From Desulfovibrio porci (GTDB taxonomy: Bacteria; Desulfobacterota; Desulfovibrionia; Desulfovibrionales; Desulfovibrionaceae), in NCBI RefSeq assembly GCF_009696265.1, contig NZ_VUMH01000001.1:62001-126000 (forward strand): DNA of 64,000 nt. The letters run 5' to 3'. The notes beneath the pieces are model-generated. The model was not told the DNA's origin. It saw only the letters and a list, made by a program, of their open reading frames with translations, and made no database searches. The position numbers were made by a program, and so were the translations under genes. How positions within the stretch are numbered: position 1 is the first letter of the stretch; each line of letters opens with the position of its first letter. This document shows, one piece after another, positions 26,743 to 35,094 of the stretch.

Positions 26743-28425
26743 ATGAGTGAAGTCATCAAAGCGCCCCAGAGCGATTACACCGGCCCGGTGGTGGTGGATC
26801 CGCTGACCCGTATTGAGGGGCATCTGCGTATTGAAGTGGAAGTGGAAAAGGGCAAGATCAAGGAAGCCCGCAGCTGCGGCACCCTGTTCCGTGGCCTGGA
26901 ACTCATTCTCAAAGGCCGCGACCCGCGCGACGCCCAGCATTTTACCCAGCGCACCTGCGGCGTCTGTACCTATACGCACGCCCTGGCCTCGACCCGCGCC
27001 CTGGAAGACGCCATCAACAAGCCTATTCCGGCTAACGCCACCTATCTGCGCAACCTGGTGCTGGGCATGCAGTTCCTGCATGACCACCTGGTGCATTTCT
27101 ATGCCCTGCACGCCTTGGACTTTGTGGATGTGACCAATGCCCTGAAGGCGGACCCGGCCAAAGCGGCCAGCGTGGCCACCTCCATTTCCGCGCGCAAGGT
27201 CACGGCCGACGATTACAGGGCCGTCCAGTCCAAACTCAAAACCTTTGTGGACAGCGGCCAGCTTGGTCCCTTTACCAACGCCTATTTCCTGGGCGGGCAT
27301 CCGGCCTACACCCTGAGCCCGGAAGTCAACCTGATCGCCACGGCCGACTACCTGCAGGCCCTGCGCGTCCAGGTGGAAGCGGCGCGGGCCATGGCCGTCT
27401 TCGGGGCCAAAAACCCGCACACCCAGTTTACCGTGGGCGGCGGCGTAACCTGCTACGATGCCCTGACCCCTGAGCGGATCAAGGAATTCAAGGAACTTTA
27501 CAAGAAAACCCGCGCTTTTATCGAGAATTACTACATCCCGGATCTGCTCGCCGTGGCCGCCAATTACAAAGAATGCGCCACCTACGGCGGTACGCACAAC
27601 TTCATGGCTTTCGGCGAGTTCCCGGCTGCGGGCGGCGAACGCGACCTGCAGAAACGCTGGTTCAAGCCGGGCGTCATTCTGGACCGCAAAATCGGCAATC
27701 CTCAGGGCTTCGATCCCTCCAAGATCGAGGAACACGTCCGCCACAGCTGGTACGAAGGTGACAAGGCTCTGCCGCCCTATCAGGGCGAAACCAAGCCCGC
27801 CTTCACCAAGATGGGCGATACGGACCGCTATTCCTGGCTCAAGGCGCCGCGTTATGACGGCATCTCCATGGAAACCGGCCCGTTGGCCCAGGTGCTGGTG
27901 GCCTACACCCAGAACCACAAGACCGTGAAGCCGCTGGTGGATCATGTGCTCAAGACCCTGAACGTGGGCCCCGAAGCCCTCTTCTCCACCTTGGGCCGCA
28001 CCGCCGCGCGCGGTATCGAAACCCTGGCCATTGCCCAGCAGATCGAAACCTGGCTGAACGAATACGAAGACAATATCACCAAAGACAAGCAGATCGTGGA
28101 GAACTACGACGCGCCCAAGGACGCCAAGGGCGTGGGCTTCGTCAACGCGCCGCGCGGCGGTCTATCCCACTGGCTGCGTACCGATGCGGACGCCAAGATC
28201 GCCAACTTCCAGCTTGTGGTGCCCACCACCTGGAACCTGGGACCGCGGGACGCCAAAAACGTGCCCGGCGCGGCCGAAGAAGCCCTGGCGGGCACGCCGG
28301 TGGCCGATCCCAAGCGCCCGGTGGAAATCCTGCGCGTCATCCACTCCTTCGATCCCTGCATCGCCTGCGCTGTGCATGTGATCGACGGAGAAACCAACGA
28401 AGTGCACAAGTTCAAGGTGCTGTAA
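26743..28425 (+). CDS. hynA: Periplasmic [NiFe] hydrogenase large subunit
   Basis: 560 residues; holds the NiFe(CN)2CO active site. L1 motif RTCGVCTYTHA and C-terminal L2 motif DPCIACAVH supply the four Cys ligands. The terminal Ni ligand codon is a normal Cys codon, so this is a [NiFe] and not a [NiFeSe] enzyme. The 15 residues after the motif His (VIDGETNEVHKFKVL) are the peptide removed by the maturation protease after nickel insertion. It has no signal peptide and is co-exported with the Tat-bearing small subunit. A terminator lies 30 bases downstream; the protease gene follows beyond it. Confidence 0.97.
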   Translation: MSEVIKAPQSDYTGPVVVDPLTRIEGHLRIEVEVEKGKIKEARSCGTLFRGLELILKGRDPRDAQHFTQRTCGVCTYTHALASTRALEDAINKPIPANATYLRNLVLGMQFLHDHLVHFYALHALDFVDVTNALKADPAKAASVATSISARKVTADDYRAVQSKLKTFVDSGQLGPFTNAYFLGGHPAYTLSPEVNLIATADYLQALRVQVEAARAMAVFGAKNPHTQFTVGGGVTCYDALTPERIKEFKELYKKTRAFIENYYIPDLLAVAANYKECATYGGTHNFMAFGEFPAAGGERDLQKRWFKPGVILDRKIGNPQGFDPSKIEEHVRHSWYEGDKALPPYQGETKPAFTKMGDTDRYSWLKAPRYDGISMETGPLAQVLVAYTQNHKTVKPLVDHVLKTLNVGPEALFSTLGRTAARGIETLAIAQQIETWLNEYEDNITKDKQIVENYDAPKDAKGVGFVNAPRGGLSHWLRTDADAKIANFQLVVPTTWNLGPRDAKNVPGAAEEALAGTPVADPKRPVEILRVIHSFDPCIACAVHVIDGETNEVHKFKVL

Positions 28426-28454
28426 TTCGCAACAGCTGAAACAGAATGAAGCAA

Positions 28455-28484
28455 GGGGCGGGGATATTTCCCCGCCCTTTTTTG
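28455..28484 (+). terminator. Rho-independent terminator after hynA
   Basis: GGGCGGGGA and TCCCCGCCC form a 9-bp stem with a 4-base loop followed by six T. It would stop or reduce read-through into the protease gene. Confidence 0.9.
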
Positions 28485-28691
28485 AAAATGCCGCTTCATG
28501 TTTTTTGTTTTTTACCGCGCCGGACCCATTCGGTGTGAAACGTATACTTGTCCGGAAACATTTCCGGCGTCCGCCTTGCGTCAGCCACTGCGGAGAAGGG
28601 GATTCAGTCTCATGCGAACGAATGAGGCCGTCAGCGCGGCACGGGTCTGTCCCTCATTAAAGTGCAAAAGCCCTTTGACTCAGCGCTTCTT

Positions 28692-28815
28692 TTAGCGCAG
28701 TTAACGCTTAAAATACACGTTTACGGCGGGCAAAGCTCGTCTACTTTTGTCGCAAGAATTCTTCCTTAAAATCTTTGCGGCGCACTTGAGACATTTGATG
28801 CGTGACCGGCCCTAA
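28692..28815. repeat. Palindromic intergenic repeat, copy B
   Basis: A 124-base element related to 12986-13113: shared core GTTTACGGCGGGCAAAG, shared ACGCTTRAAAT at the left and CATTTSATGCG at the right, imperfect inverted ends (TTAG... and ...CCTAA). The central hairpin has diverged in sequence (CGCAAG...CTTTGCG) yet still pairs. The rest of the 424-base gap between hynA and the protease gene holds the hynA terminator and nothing else I recognise. Confidence 0.7.
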
Positions 28816-28849
28816 CCTTTGCATCTTTCCCCAGCCGTCAGGAGGACGT

Positions 28850-29347
28850 GTGGACGACAAAAAAATACTGATTCTGGGCGTGGGCAACATCCTGCTGACG
28901 GATGAAGGCTTCGGCGTGCGGGCTGTGGAGTATCTGGAAACCCACTACCGCTGGCCCGAGCGGGTGCGCCTGATGGACGGCGGCACCCAGGGCCTGATGC
29001 TGATGCCGGAGCTTCTGGAATGTGACTTTCTGGTGGTGCTGGATGTGGTGCTGGGACCGGAAGCGCCGGGCACGGTCTATTTGCTGGAAGGCGAAGATCT
29101 GCGCAAAAGCCTGAGCTTCCGCGACTCCATGCACCAGACGGACCTGCTGGACACGCTGATCACCTGCCACCTGGCCGGACACAGACCCGAAGCTGTGATC
29201 ATCGGCCTGCAACCCTTTGACTATAAAACCATGCAGGTGGGATTGAGTCCGCAGGCCCAAGCCCTGCTGCCGGAATTCTGCCGCAAGGCCGTGGAGGAAA
29301 TGGCCCGGCGCGGCATCGTGGCCGAAGCCAGGACAGATCAATGCTGA
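28850..29347 (+). CDS. Hydrogenase maturation protease (HybD/HycI family)
   Basis: 165 residues. It begins VDDKKILILGVGNILLTDEGFGVRAVEYLE, where the Glu of DEGFG is the first nickel-sensing ligand. The Asp in FLVVLDVVLG and the His in SMHQTDLLD are the other two expected ligands. These endopeptidases cleave the C-terminal peptide of the large subunit after Ni insertion. A GTG start right behind GGAGGACGT is chosen; an upstream in-frame GTG at 28802 lacks a ribosome-binding site. It presumably acts on the hynA product. Confidence 0.92.
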   Translation: MDDKKILILGVGNILLTDEGFGVRAVEYLETHYRWPERVRLMDGGTQGLMLMPELLECDFLVVLDVVLGPEAPGTVYLLEGEDLRKSLSFRDSMHQTDLLDTLITCHLAGHRPEAVIIGLQPFDYKTMQVGLSPQAQALLPEFCRKAVEEMARRGIVAEARTDQC

Positions 29348-29434
29348 AATGCGGGGGGGCAGAAGTGCGGTCAGCCGAAAAATGCCTTTACAGGGAACTC
29401 AGGCCCGGCAAAAGAAAAAGCCGCTGACCGCGGC

Positions 29435-29905
29435 CTAATCTTCGCCTTCGCCCTTTCCGCCCAACTCCGGCGGCAAGTGTTCCTCACTGAACAAGGCAAA
29501 GCCCGCTTCACGCAACAACCGGGCCCAGACGCCCTCGCCGGGACATAACGCACGGCTGAACGTGCCGTCATAAATCCGACCGAAACCGCAGGAAGGAGAA
29601 CGACTTTTGAGGATGGCCGCCGTGCAGCCCCGGCTTTGTGCCGTGCGTAGGGCCAGTTGCGCGCCACGCAGAAAATCCTCTGTCAGATCCCGCCCGTCCC
29701 GGGAAAGCACGCTCCCTTCCGCCAGCTCACAGGGAAGCCGGGGAACCGGCAATCCTGCAAGACTTTCCGGACAGGCCGGGATAGCTCTCCCCTCTTCCAC
29801 CAGACGGATCACCGCCGCGCAAGGGTTGCTGCCGCCGTCATAGCGGCAGGCCAGACCAGCCAGACAACCGCTGACCACATAACGTATCCGCGGGGCATCT
29901 GCCAT
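29435..29905 (-). CDS. DUF523/TudS-like Fe-S protein
   Basis: 156 residues of the DUF523 (YbbK) family. Conserved Cys motifs: VSGCLAGLACRYDGG (N-terminal), IPACPESLAGLPVPR and SRSPSCGFGRIYDG. Bacterial DUF523 proteins characterised as thiouracil desulfurase (TudS) use three such Cys to hold a [4Fe-4S] cluster that removes sulfur from thiolated bases; whether this member does so is inference. It ends with an acidic/glycine tail (GGKGEGED). Its start shares one base with the stop of the small membrane protein gene on the same strand. Confidence 0.85.
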   Translation of the reverse strand: MADAPRIRYVVSGCLAGLACRYDGGSNPCAAVIRLVEEGRAIPACPESLAGLPVPRLPCELAEGSVLSRDGRDLTEDFLRGAQLALRTAQSRGCTAAILKSRSPSCGFGRIYDGTFSRALCPGEGVWARLLREAGFALFSEEHLPPELGGKGEGED

Positions 29906-30165
29906 CAGTGCTCCTTCGCCATCATACGCCGCTGCCGCATACCTTCGCGCACAGCCCGCCGCACGGCCTCTTCGGCCTCTTGGGTGGCAGGCACATTGGA
30001 GTAATACAATGCGCCGCTGTCCAGACCGTATTCCTCCTGTGCCGCGTCATAACGTTGCCAGGCGGGCGACAAAGCCACCAGACGCGGCGTCAGCACGGCA
30101 AAAAAAAACCACAGGGCCACGGCCAATCCGCCCATTTTCAAAAAATTGCGCACAACAGGCGACAT
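29905..30165 (-). CDS. Small single-span membrane protein
   Basis: 86 residues, unrecognised. One transmembrane segment at about residues 10-30 (MGGLAVALWFFFAVLTPRLVALSP) followed by a charged helical tail with a basic end (AVREGMRQRRMMAKEH). It is positioned between the exporter gene and the DUF523 gene on the same strand and is separated from the exporter by a terminator. Confidence 0.6.
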   Translation of the reverse strand: MSPVVRNFLKMGGLAVALWFFFAVLTPRLVALSPAWQRYDAAQEEYGLDSGALYYSNVPATQEAEEAVRRAVREGMRQRRMMAKEH

Positions 30166-30177
30166 GTCCCCCCCATT

Positions 30178-30215
30178 AAAAATGGGCCGCCGCGACAGAA
30201 CACGGCGGCCCTTCT
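30178..30215 (-). terminator. Rho-independent terminator of the YeiH-family gene
   Basis: On the minus strand GGGCCGCCG and CGGCGGCCC pair around an ~8-base loop, followed by ATTTTT, 12 bases after the stop. Confidence 0.85.
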
Positions 30216-30226
30216 TGCACTTAGCG

Positions 30227-31954
30227 TTAGATCTTGGCCGTGATTTCGGGGAAGACCTTGTAGAACATGATCCAGGCCATGAGCAGGGTCAGAACCAAGT
30301 TCAGAGACTGGCCGCATACATACAGGATGATGGGCTTGCCGCCCTTGAAGTACTTGCCCAGTTCGCGGAAGTTGGTGGTCAGACCGATGGCGACGAAGGC
30401 CAGGCCGAAGAACCAGCCGCGCAACGGCACGGAAATCTTGTTGGTGCCGTTATCCACCAACATCTTGCCGAAGTCGGCGCCGAGGCCGCTGCTGACCAGC
30501 GAGAAAATGACGGAAACAGCCAGGAAGCCGATGACGAACTTGGGGAAGCGGTGCCAGATTTCCATGGCGCCCACGCTCTCGCCGGCCCGCGCCTCAACCT
30601 TGGTGGAAAAGTATATGGCCACGCAGAAAGCGGTTACGCCGATGAGCACGTTCTGGATCATCTTGACGGTAGCGGCCACCTGCAGGGCTTTGGGGCCGAT
30701 GAATGCGCCGGCGGCGGCCACCGCGCCCGTGGCGTCCACGGTACCGCCTATCCAGGCTCCACCCAGGATTTCAGGCATGCCTACAGCCTTGATGAAGGCC
30801 GGCATAACCACCATCATGATGGCCGTAAAGGTCAGCGAAAGGCCAATGGAAAGAGTCAATTCTTCTTTTTTGGCGCGTGCGGCGGCGGCCGTAGCGATAG
30901 CCGCCGAGGTGCCGCACACGGACATGTCGGCGGAAATAACAATGTTCAGGGTCTGGGAAGGCATCTTCAGCACCTTCTGGCCGAAGATGTAGGTGCTGAT
31001 CAGCACGACGGGCGTCACTACCCAGGCCACGAAAATGCCGGGGATGCCGATGGCCATAATCTTGTGGAAGAGCACTTCCGCGCCCAGCAGCACCAGACCG
31101 GTTTTAATGAAGTATTCCACCTGCGCGCCCTCTTTGAGCCATTTGGGCATACCGATGGTGTTGGCGATAATCATGCCGATGGCGATGGACCAGATTTCGG
31201 CGTTGATGCCGTAAAGCCGCATGGTCTTTTGGTTGCCGAGAATATTGGCCAGCACGCAGAGCACGTACACGCCCAGAAAAGCGACAAAAAACTTGCCCAC
31301 GTTAAAGCCCATGAACTTGGCGCCGATGGAGGTCAGCACAGCCAACACGAGGCCCAGCACAATCAGCGTGGGAATGCGGTTGAAGGGCGTAACCAGCTTT
31401 TTGGCGGCGTCGGCAGTCTTTTTCTTGGCGGCCTGCCATTCGCCGATGGCCTTTTCAGCCGCGGCGTTCAGCGTGGCGTCGCCAAAAGAAGCGCCGGCGG
31501 CGGCTGTCTCAGCATCTTTGGCCAAAGCCAGTGCGGCGGCTTCAGCCTGCTTGGCCGCATCCACTTTCGGCCGGACGGCTTCATTGGCCTTGTCAGCCTG
31601 AGCCTGCGACATCATCAGAGCGTCCAGCGGATTGGACTGCCAGCGGGCCGGTGTTTTCAACTGATCAATGATGGCCTTGACTGAAGCCAGTTTTTGGCCT
31701 TGAAGCCCTTTTTGAGCGGCGGAGGCCTCATACCATTCAACGGTTTTGAACGGTTTGGCGGACTCGGCTTTCATGACCGCCGCATACTGATCGTACTTGC
31801 TCTCCAGATCCTGACGGCCGCTGAAGACCGTACCGATGGCCACGGCCAGAATAAAGAAGCCGATCCAGATAGCCCAGTAATCTTCCTTTTTCCACAGATC
31901 GGACCATTGCGACTTTGCTCTGTCGACAACAATCGCCGAGCTTTCCTGAGACAT
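30227..31954 (-). CDS. YeiH-family putative sulfate/anion exporter with N-terminal insertion
   Basis: 575 residues. The C-terminal ~390 residues form the multi-span YeiH (UPF0324) core, with NIVISADMSVCGTSAAIATAAA and GAWIGGTVDATGAVAAAGAFIG as the two intramembrane-type repeats and RGWFFGLAFVAIGLTTNFRELG near the end. The N-terminus has one span (~26-43) followed by ~130 residues of Ala/Lys-rich helical sequence not found in the short YeiH form; this long form occurs in sulfidogens. The ATG after CAGGAGGAAAGGG is the start. Substrate unproven; sulfonate-, sulfite- or sulfate-related export is a guess from family naming. A strong promoter with an overlapping palindrome lies upstream. Confidence 0.8.
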   Translation of the reverse strand: MSQESSAIVVDRAKSQWSDLWKKEDYWAIWIGFFILAVAIGTVFSGRQDLESKYDQYAAVMKAESAKPFKTVEWYEASAAQKGLQGQKLASVKAIIDQLKTPARWQSNPLDALMMSQAQADKANEAVRPKVDAAKQAEAAALALAKDAETAAAGASFGDATLNAAAEKAIGEWQAAKKKTADAAKKLVTPFNRIPTLIVLGLVLAVLTSIGAKFMGFNVGKFFVAFLGVYVLCVLANILGNQKTMRLYGINAEIWSIAIGMIIANTIGMPKWLKEGAQVEYFIKTGLVLLGAEVLFHKIMAIGIPGIFVAWVVTPVVLISTYIFGQKVLKMPSQTLNIVISADMSVCGTSAAIATAAAARAKKEELTLSIGLSLTFTAIMMVVMPAFIKAVGMPEILGGAWIGGTVDATGAVAAAGAFIGPKALQVAATVKMIQNVLIGVTAFCVAIYFSTKVEARAGESVGAMEIWHRFPKFVIGFLAVSVIFSLVSSGLGADFGKMLVDNGTNKISVPLRGWFFGLAFVAIGLTTNFRELGKYFKGGKPIILYVCGQSLNLVLTLLMAWIMFYKVFPEITAKI

Positions 31955-32060
31955 CCCTTTCCTCCTGTCAGCATCTACTGTTTTTTTAGACACGTCCGAC
32001 CAGCCGGAGTGTGCCGTAGCGCCATTAACAATGTTCCTTTTTTATCCGGCATAACAACCA

Positions 32061-32082
32061 TATTGTGATATTATACACAATA
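32061..32082. promoter_or_regulatory. Palindromic operator, CRP/FNR (HcpR-like) type
   Basis: Perfect inverted repeat TATTGTG-N8-CACAATA covering the -10 element of the minus-strand promoter. The TTGTGA-N6-ACACAA core is one base from the TTGTGA-N6-TCACAA pattern of CRP/FNR-family regulators including HcpR. Confidence 0.6.
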
Positions 32083-32098
32083 ATATGCGTATTTTCAA
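32070..32098 (-). promoter_or_regulatory. Sigma-70 promoter of the YeiH-family gene
   Basis: Minus strand TTGAAA (32098-32093), 17-base spacer, TATAAT (32075-32070). Start expected near 32063, with a ~110-base leader. Confidence 0.8.
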
Positions 32099-32191
32099 GT
32101 CGCAAATTTTTCACCCGTGACTTCTTATATGGTGATAATGCCGCAACCGTTCCCGGCTGGAAAAACTTTTTGAATTTTGAATGAAAAATTA

Positions 32192-32220
32192 TTGACAATC
32201 CCCCCCTCCTCATCTATTTT
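32192..32220 (+). promoter_or_regulatory. Promoter of the tRNA-Gln/tRNA-Glu pair
   Basis: TTGACA (32192-32197), 17-base spacer, TATTTT (32215-32220), 12 bases before the mature tRNA-Gln start. Confidence 0.8.
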
Positions 32221-32232
32221 TCCACCTCGTGT

Positions 32233-32307
32233 TGGGCTGTCGTTCAATTGGCAGGACGGCGGATTCTGGCTCCGCTAATCAAGGTTCGAGTCCTTGCAGC
32301 CCAGCCA
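32233..32307 (+). tRNA. tRNA-Gln (anticodon CTG)
   Basis: Acceptor TGGGCTG pairs with CAGCCCA (32297-32303), then G and encoded CCA. Anticodon stem GCGGA/TCCGC with loop TTCTGGC gives CTG. It complements the TTG-reading tRNA-Gln at 1798. Confidence 0.95.
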
Positions 32308-32315
32308 ACACGCGC

Positions 32316-32392
32316 GTCCCCATCGTCTAGCCGGCCCAGGACAACGGCCTTTCACGCCGTCGACAGGGGTTCAAATCCCCTTGGGGACGCCA
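32316..32392 (+). tRNA. tRNA-Glu (anticodon TTC), integration target
   Basis: Acceptor GTCCCCA pairs with TGGGGAC, discriminator G, encoded CCA at 32390-32392. Anticodon stem ACGGC/GCCGT with loop CTTTCAC gives TTC. Its 3' end is the left boundary of the integrated element and is regenerated by it. Confidence 0.95.
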
Positions 32393-32397
32393 AATTT
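32375..32397 (+). repeat. attL, 23-bp direct repeat at the tRNA-Glu 3' end
   Basis: Starts ATCCCCTTGG and ends GCCAAATTT; identical over 23 bases to 45861-45883. It covers the T-arm end, acceptor stem and CCA of tRNA-Glu plus five bases. Confidence 0.9.
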
Positions 32398-32408
32398 AGG
32401 TACAAAGA

Positions 32409-32450
32409 AGAATGCCAAAGTCCAAAAGACCTTGGCATTCTTTATTTTTT
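32409..32450 (+). terminator. Terminator after tRNA-Glu, element side
   Basis: AGAATGCCAAAG and CTTGGCATTCT form a hairpin with a bulge, followed by TTATTTTTT. It lies just inside the element and would replace the chromosomal terminator now displaced to 45893. Confidence 0.8.
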
Positions 32451-32631
32451 CATTCCAATACGGTTTCCCGAAGTCCAGCCTCGTCCGCTTGCATCCATGA
32501 AATTTGTGGGTATATCCGTAGGTAGGAATGTGGTACGATATTTCCGATACCTACACGGATAACCTGACGGAATCAAACATATTTTTGTCCATGTGGGTAT
32601 CTCTCCGTCCAACGACAACCAAGGAGTGCCC

Positions 32632-33858
32632 ATGCCTCTTACCGATACCCACATCCGCAGTCTGAAACCCGATTCAAAGCCCCGCAAATATTTCGACGGC
32701 GGCGGCCTGTTCCTCTATGTGCCCACCAGCGGCAGCAAGCTCTGGCGGATGGCTTACCGCTTTGACGGCAAGAGCAAACTGCTCAGTTTCGGGGAATACC
32801 CCAGCGTCTCGCTCAGGGACGCCAGAGAACGACGCGAGGATGCCCGGCGTCTGCTGGCCAAAGGCGTTGATCCTTCCGAGCAGAAACGGGAAGAAAAGAA
32901 GGCCAGAATCTCAGCCGAACGCGAGAGCTTCCAGAATATCGCCAGAGAATGGCATGAAACCCGCATGGCGGAGTTTTCTGAAAAGCATCAGGGAACCGTC
33001 ATGTACCGGCTGAAAACCTACATCTTTCCACGTATTGGCAAAACGCACATCGCCAAACTGGAAACACGGGATATCATGGAGGTGGTCAAGCCTCTGGAGC
33101 AGCGGGGAAACTATGAGACTTCCCGGAGAGTGCTGCAGATCATCAATCAGGTATTCCGCTATGCGGTCATCACGGGCCGGGCAAAGCACAATATCGCAGC
33201 CGATCTCCGGGGAGCCTTGAGGCCGAGAAAAACGGTCCATCGCGCGGCGGTGCTGGAACCGGAAAAAGTCGGCCAGCTTTTGCGGGATATCGACGCCTAC
33301 GAAGGCTATTTTCCTCTGGTCTGTGCCTTGAAGCTGGCTCCGTTGGTTTTCACCCGTCCCACGGAACTGCGGGCTGCCCAATGGAAGGAATTCGACCTTG
33401 AGTCCGGGGAATGGCGCATCCCTGCGGAACGCATGAAAATGCGCCGTCAGCATCTTGTGCCCCTGTCCCGGCAGGCAATGTTCATTCTTCGGGAACTTCA
33501 AAAATACTCCGGGGAGGGAAAATTCCTTTTTCCCTCCATCCGCACGGAGGTACGGCCCATTTCCGATGCGACCATGCTTAATGCGCTTCGGCGCATGGGC
33601 TACCAGAAGCACGAAATGAGCGTGCATGGTTTTCGCTCCATCGCATCCACACTGCTCAACGAACTCGGCTATAACCGGGACTGGATTGAGAGGCAGCTTG
33701 CCCACGGGGAGCAGGACGAAGTGCGTGCGGCATACAATTATGCGGAATATCTGCCTGAGCGCCGAAAGATGATGCAGGATTGGGCGGACTATCTGGACGG
33801 ATTACGCAACACACAGCAGAAAAGAAATAAGGAGGGAGTATGCAAAAGGACACCATGA
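32632..33858 (+). CDS. int: Tyrosine recombinase/P4-type integrase
   Basis: 408 residues. N-terminal DUF4102-type arm-binding domain (about 1-85: MPLTDTHIRSLKPDSKPRKYFDGGGLFLYV, LSFGEYPSVSLRDARERRE), core-binding SAM-like domain (~95-190) and C-terminal catalytic domain. Catalytic residues: Arg in RPTELRAAQW, the HGFRS box, LAHGEQD and the nucleophilic Tyr in AYNYAEYLPERR. The ATG behind AAGGAGTGCCC is used. It lies next to the tRNA-Glu attL site, as is usual for this family. Inverted ATCCGT(GT)AGGTA elements upstream (32510-32575) may be arm or regulatory sites. Confidence 0.93.
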   Translation: MPLTDTHIRSLKPDSKPRKYFDGGGLFLYVPTSGSKLWRMAYRFDGKSKLLSFGEYPSVSLRDARERREDARRLLAKGVDPSEQKREEKKARISAERESFQNIAREWHETRMAEFSEKHQGTVMYRLKTYIFPRIGKTHIAKLETRDIMEVVKPLEQRGNYETSRRVLQIINQVFRYAVITGRAKHNIAADLRGALRPRKTVHRAAVLEPEKVGQLLRDIDAYEGYFPLVCALKLAPLVFTRPTELRAAQWKEFDLESGEWRIPAERMKMRRQHLVPLSRQAMFILRELQKYSGEGKFLFPSIRTEVRPISDATMLNALRRMGYQKHEMSVHGFRSIASTLLNELGYNRDWIERQLAHGEQDEVRAAYNYAEYLPERRKMMQDWADYLDGLRNTQQKRNKEGVCKRTP

Positions 33859-34007
33859 CAGACCGTGATGTTTGTATCTCCATCGGGAAAATAGAAGACG
33901 AGACGCAGGTGACGAGCAATGACACCGGCTGGAGTGAAGAAGACAAGGAGCGTATGAGACAATACGGCTATGACGACATGGACATGATCCGGGCGTGGTA
34001 TAGCTGA
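33840..34007 (+). CDS. Small acidic protein, 55 residues
   Basis: ATG follows AAGGAGGGAGT, an excellent ribosome-binding site, inside the last codons of the integrase gene (19-base overlap). It encodes an acidic peptide with WSEEDKERMRQYGYDDMDMIRAWYS at the C-terminus; no family recognised. The overlap and strong Shine-Dalgarno suggest coupled translation with the integrase, so a directionality or excision accessory role is possible but not shown. Confidence 0.6.
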   Translation: MQKDTMTDRDVCISIGKIEDETQVTSNDTGWSEEDKERMRQYGYDDMDMIRAWYS

Positions 34008-34106
34008 AACAGGTTTTACAGGAAAACAGCGGCACGGAAGGTACATGACTATCCCTGCCGCTGTTTTTTATTGTCCATTTTTGGGCGACAGGGTATCCTT
34101 TCCTCC

Positions 34107-35084
34107 ATGACAGACCGACAGAACATAACCATAGGCAGAGTGCGGCAGGCGTATGGCCTGACAGTCAGAGAAGGTGAAATGCTTGCCCAGGCACTCTGGC
34201 CTGACGCCGTTCAGCCTCTGGGGCTATGGCACACGACCTATGAAAATTGCTGGCAGGCATTTGTTGCGGGCAATCATGTCGCATATGGAACGCAGATGCC
34301 GGAATTTCCTTCAGTGCCGGAACTGGGGGCGGGCATTCAGACATATCTGCTTGGCTTTGATGTGATGGAATTTTTCAGAAAGATATCAACGCTTGTTCCT
34401 GTTACCTCCCTACAATATGGGTTGAATGTCATTCTTGAAGAATCCTTTGAAGATACGGCGTCTGTCTTTCCCGAGGAACGAGAATTTCTGTTCAGCAGTT
34501 TGAAAATACTGAGCACAGAAGACATCTTCGCGCAGTATTCACCGGACTCGCCTCTCTTTGAGAAACCGATATTCTCCATTCCCGCCTCAAGTTATCACTT
34601 CATTGCGCATATCTTTGCCGATACCATAATGGTGGATAGGAACGTTGCTATAAGATATCTCCGTTATTACCCCTTACGCCGAGAAGTGAAAGGCATCACC
34701 CGTGCCCTTGTGGAGGCCGTTTTACGGACAGCTTCGCCAGAATCTTCCGTTGCCGACAAAGCGGTGGCAGTTCCCCTGTGTGAAAGGGCACCGCATGATG
34801 GCAAATTCGTTTTTCGTATTCCCAGAGCCTTTTGGGAAGGGAGACCGGACGCCGCCGTCCGTGACGCCATGAAAGAAAAGTATCCTCTTTCAGTCATCGC
34901 TTATGTTCTCCTGTATTGGTGTGGTCCTCAAAAATCCGAGACCAGTCACAAAACTCCGCAGGGCAGAAAGACGCATGTGGGGCGCTTGCTTGCGGGCAAA
35001 GAGTACAGGGACGACAAATCCTATCGCAATTTGATGTATATGCTCCTCAAGGAAGCAGATGCATACTCCATAGTCAAGGAATGA
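34107..35084 (+). CDS. Hypothetical protein of the mobile element
   Basis: 325 residues from ATG 34107 (a TTG at 34071 could extend it by 12). Soluble, mixed alpha/beta composition. It opens with MTDRQNITIGRVRQAYGLTVREGEMLAQALWP, which resembles a helix-turn-helix-like segment, but no domain is certain. The C-terminus is basic (GRKTHVGRLLAGKEYRDDKSYRNLMYMLLKEAD). It sits alone between integrase and alpA and is followed by direct repeats and a hairpin. Confidence 0.55.
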   Translation: MTDRQNITIGRVRQAYGLTVREGEMLAQALWPDAVQPLGLWHTTYENCWQAFVAGNHVAYGTQMPEFPSVPELGAGIQTYLLGFDVMEFFRKISTLVPVTSLQYGLNVILEESFEDTASVFPEEREFLFSSLKILSTEDIFAQYSPDSPLFEKPIFSIPASSYHFIAHIFADTIMVDRNVAIRYLRYYPLRREVKGITRALVEAVLRTASPESSVADKAVAVPLCERAPHDGKFVFRIPRAFWEGRPDAAVRDAMKEKYPLSVIAYVLLYWCGPQKSETSHKTPQGRKTHVGRLLAGKEYRDDKSYRNLMYMLLKEADAYSIVKE

Positions 35085-35094
35085 CCAGCTTGCC

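Noticed and set aside
26743..28425. [NiFeSe] hydrogenase
   Set aside because: The C-terminal ligand motif is DPCIAC with ordinary Cys codons and there is no in-frame UGA.
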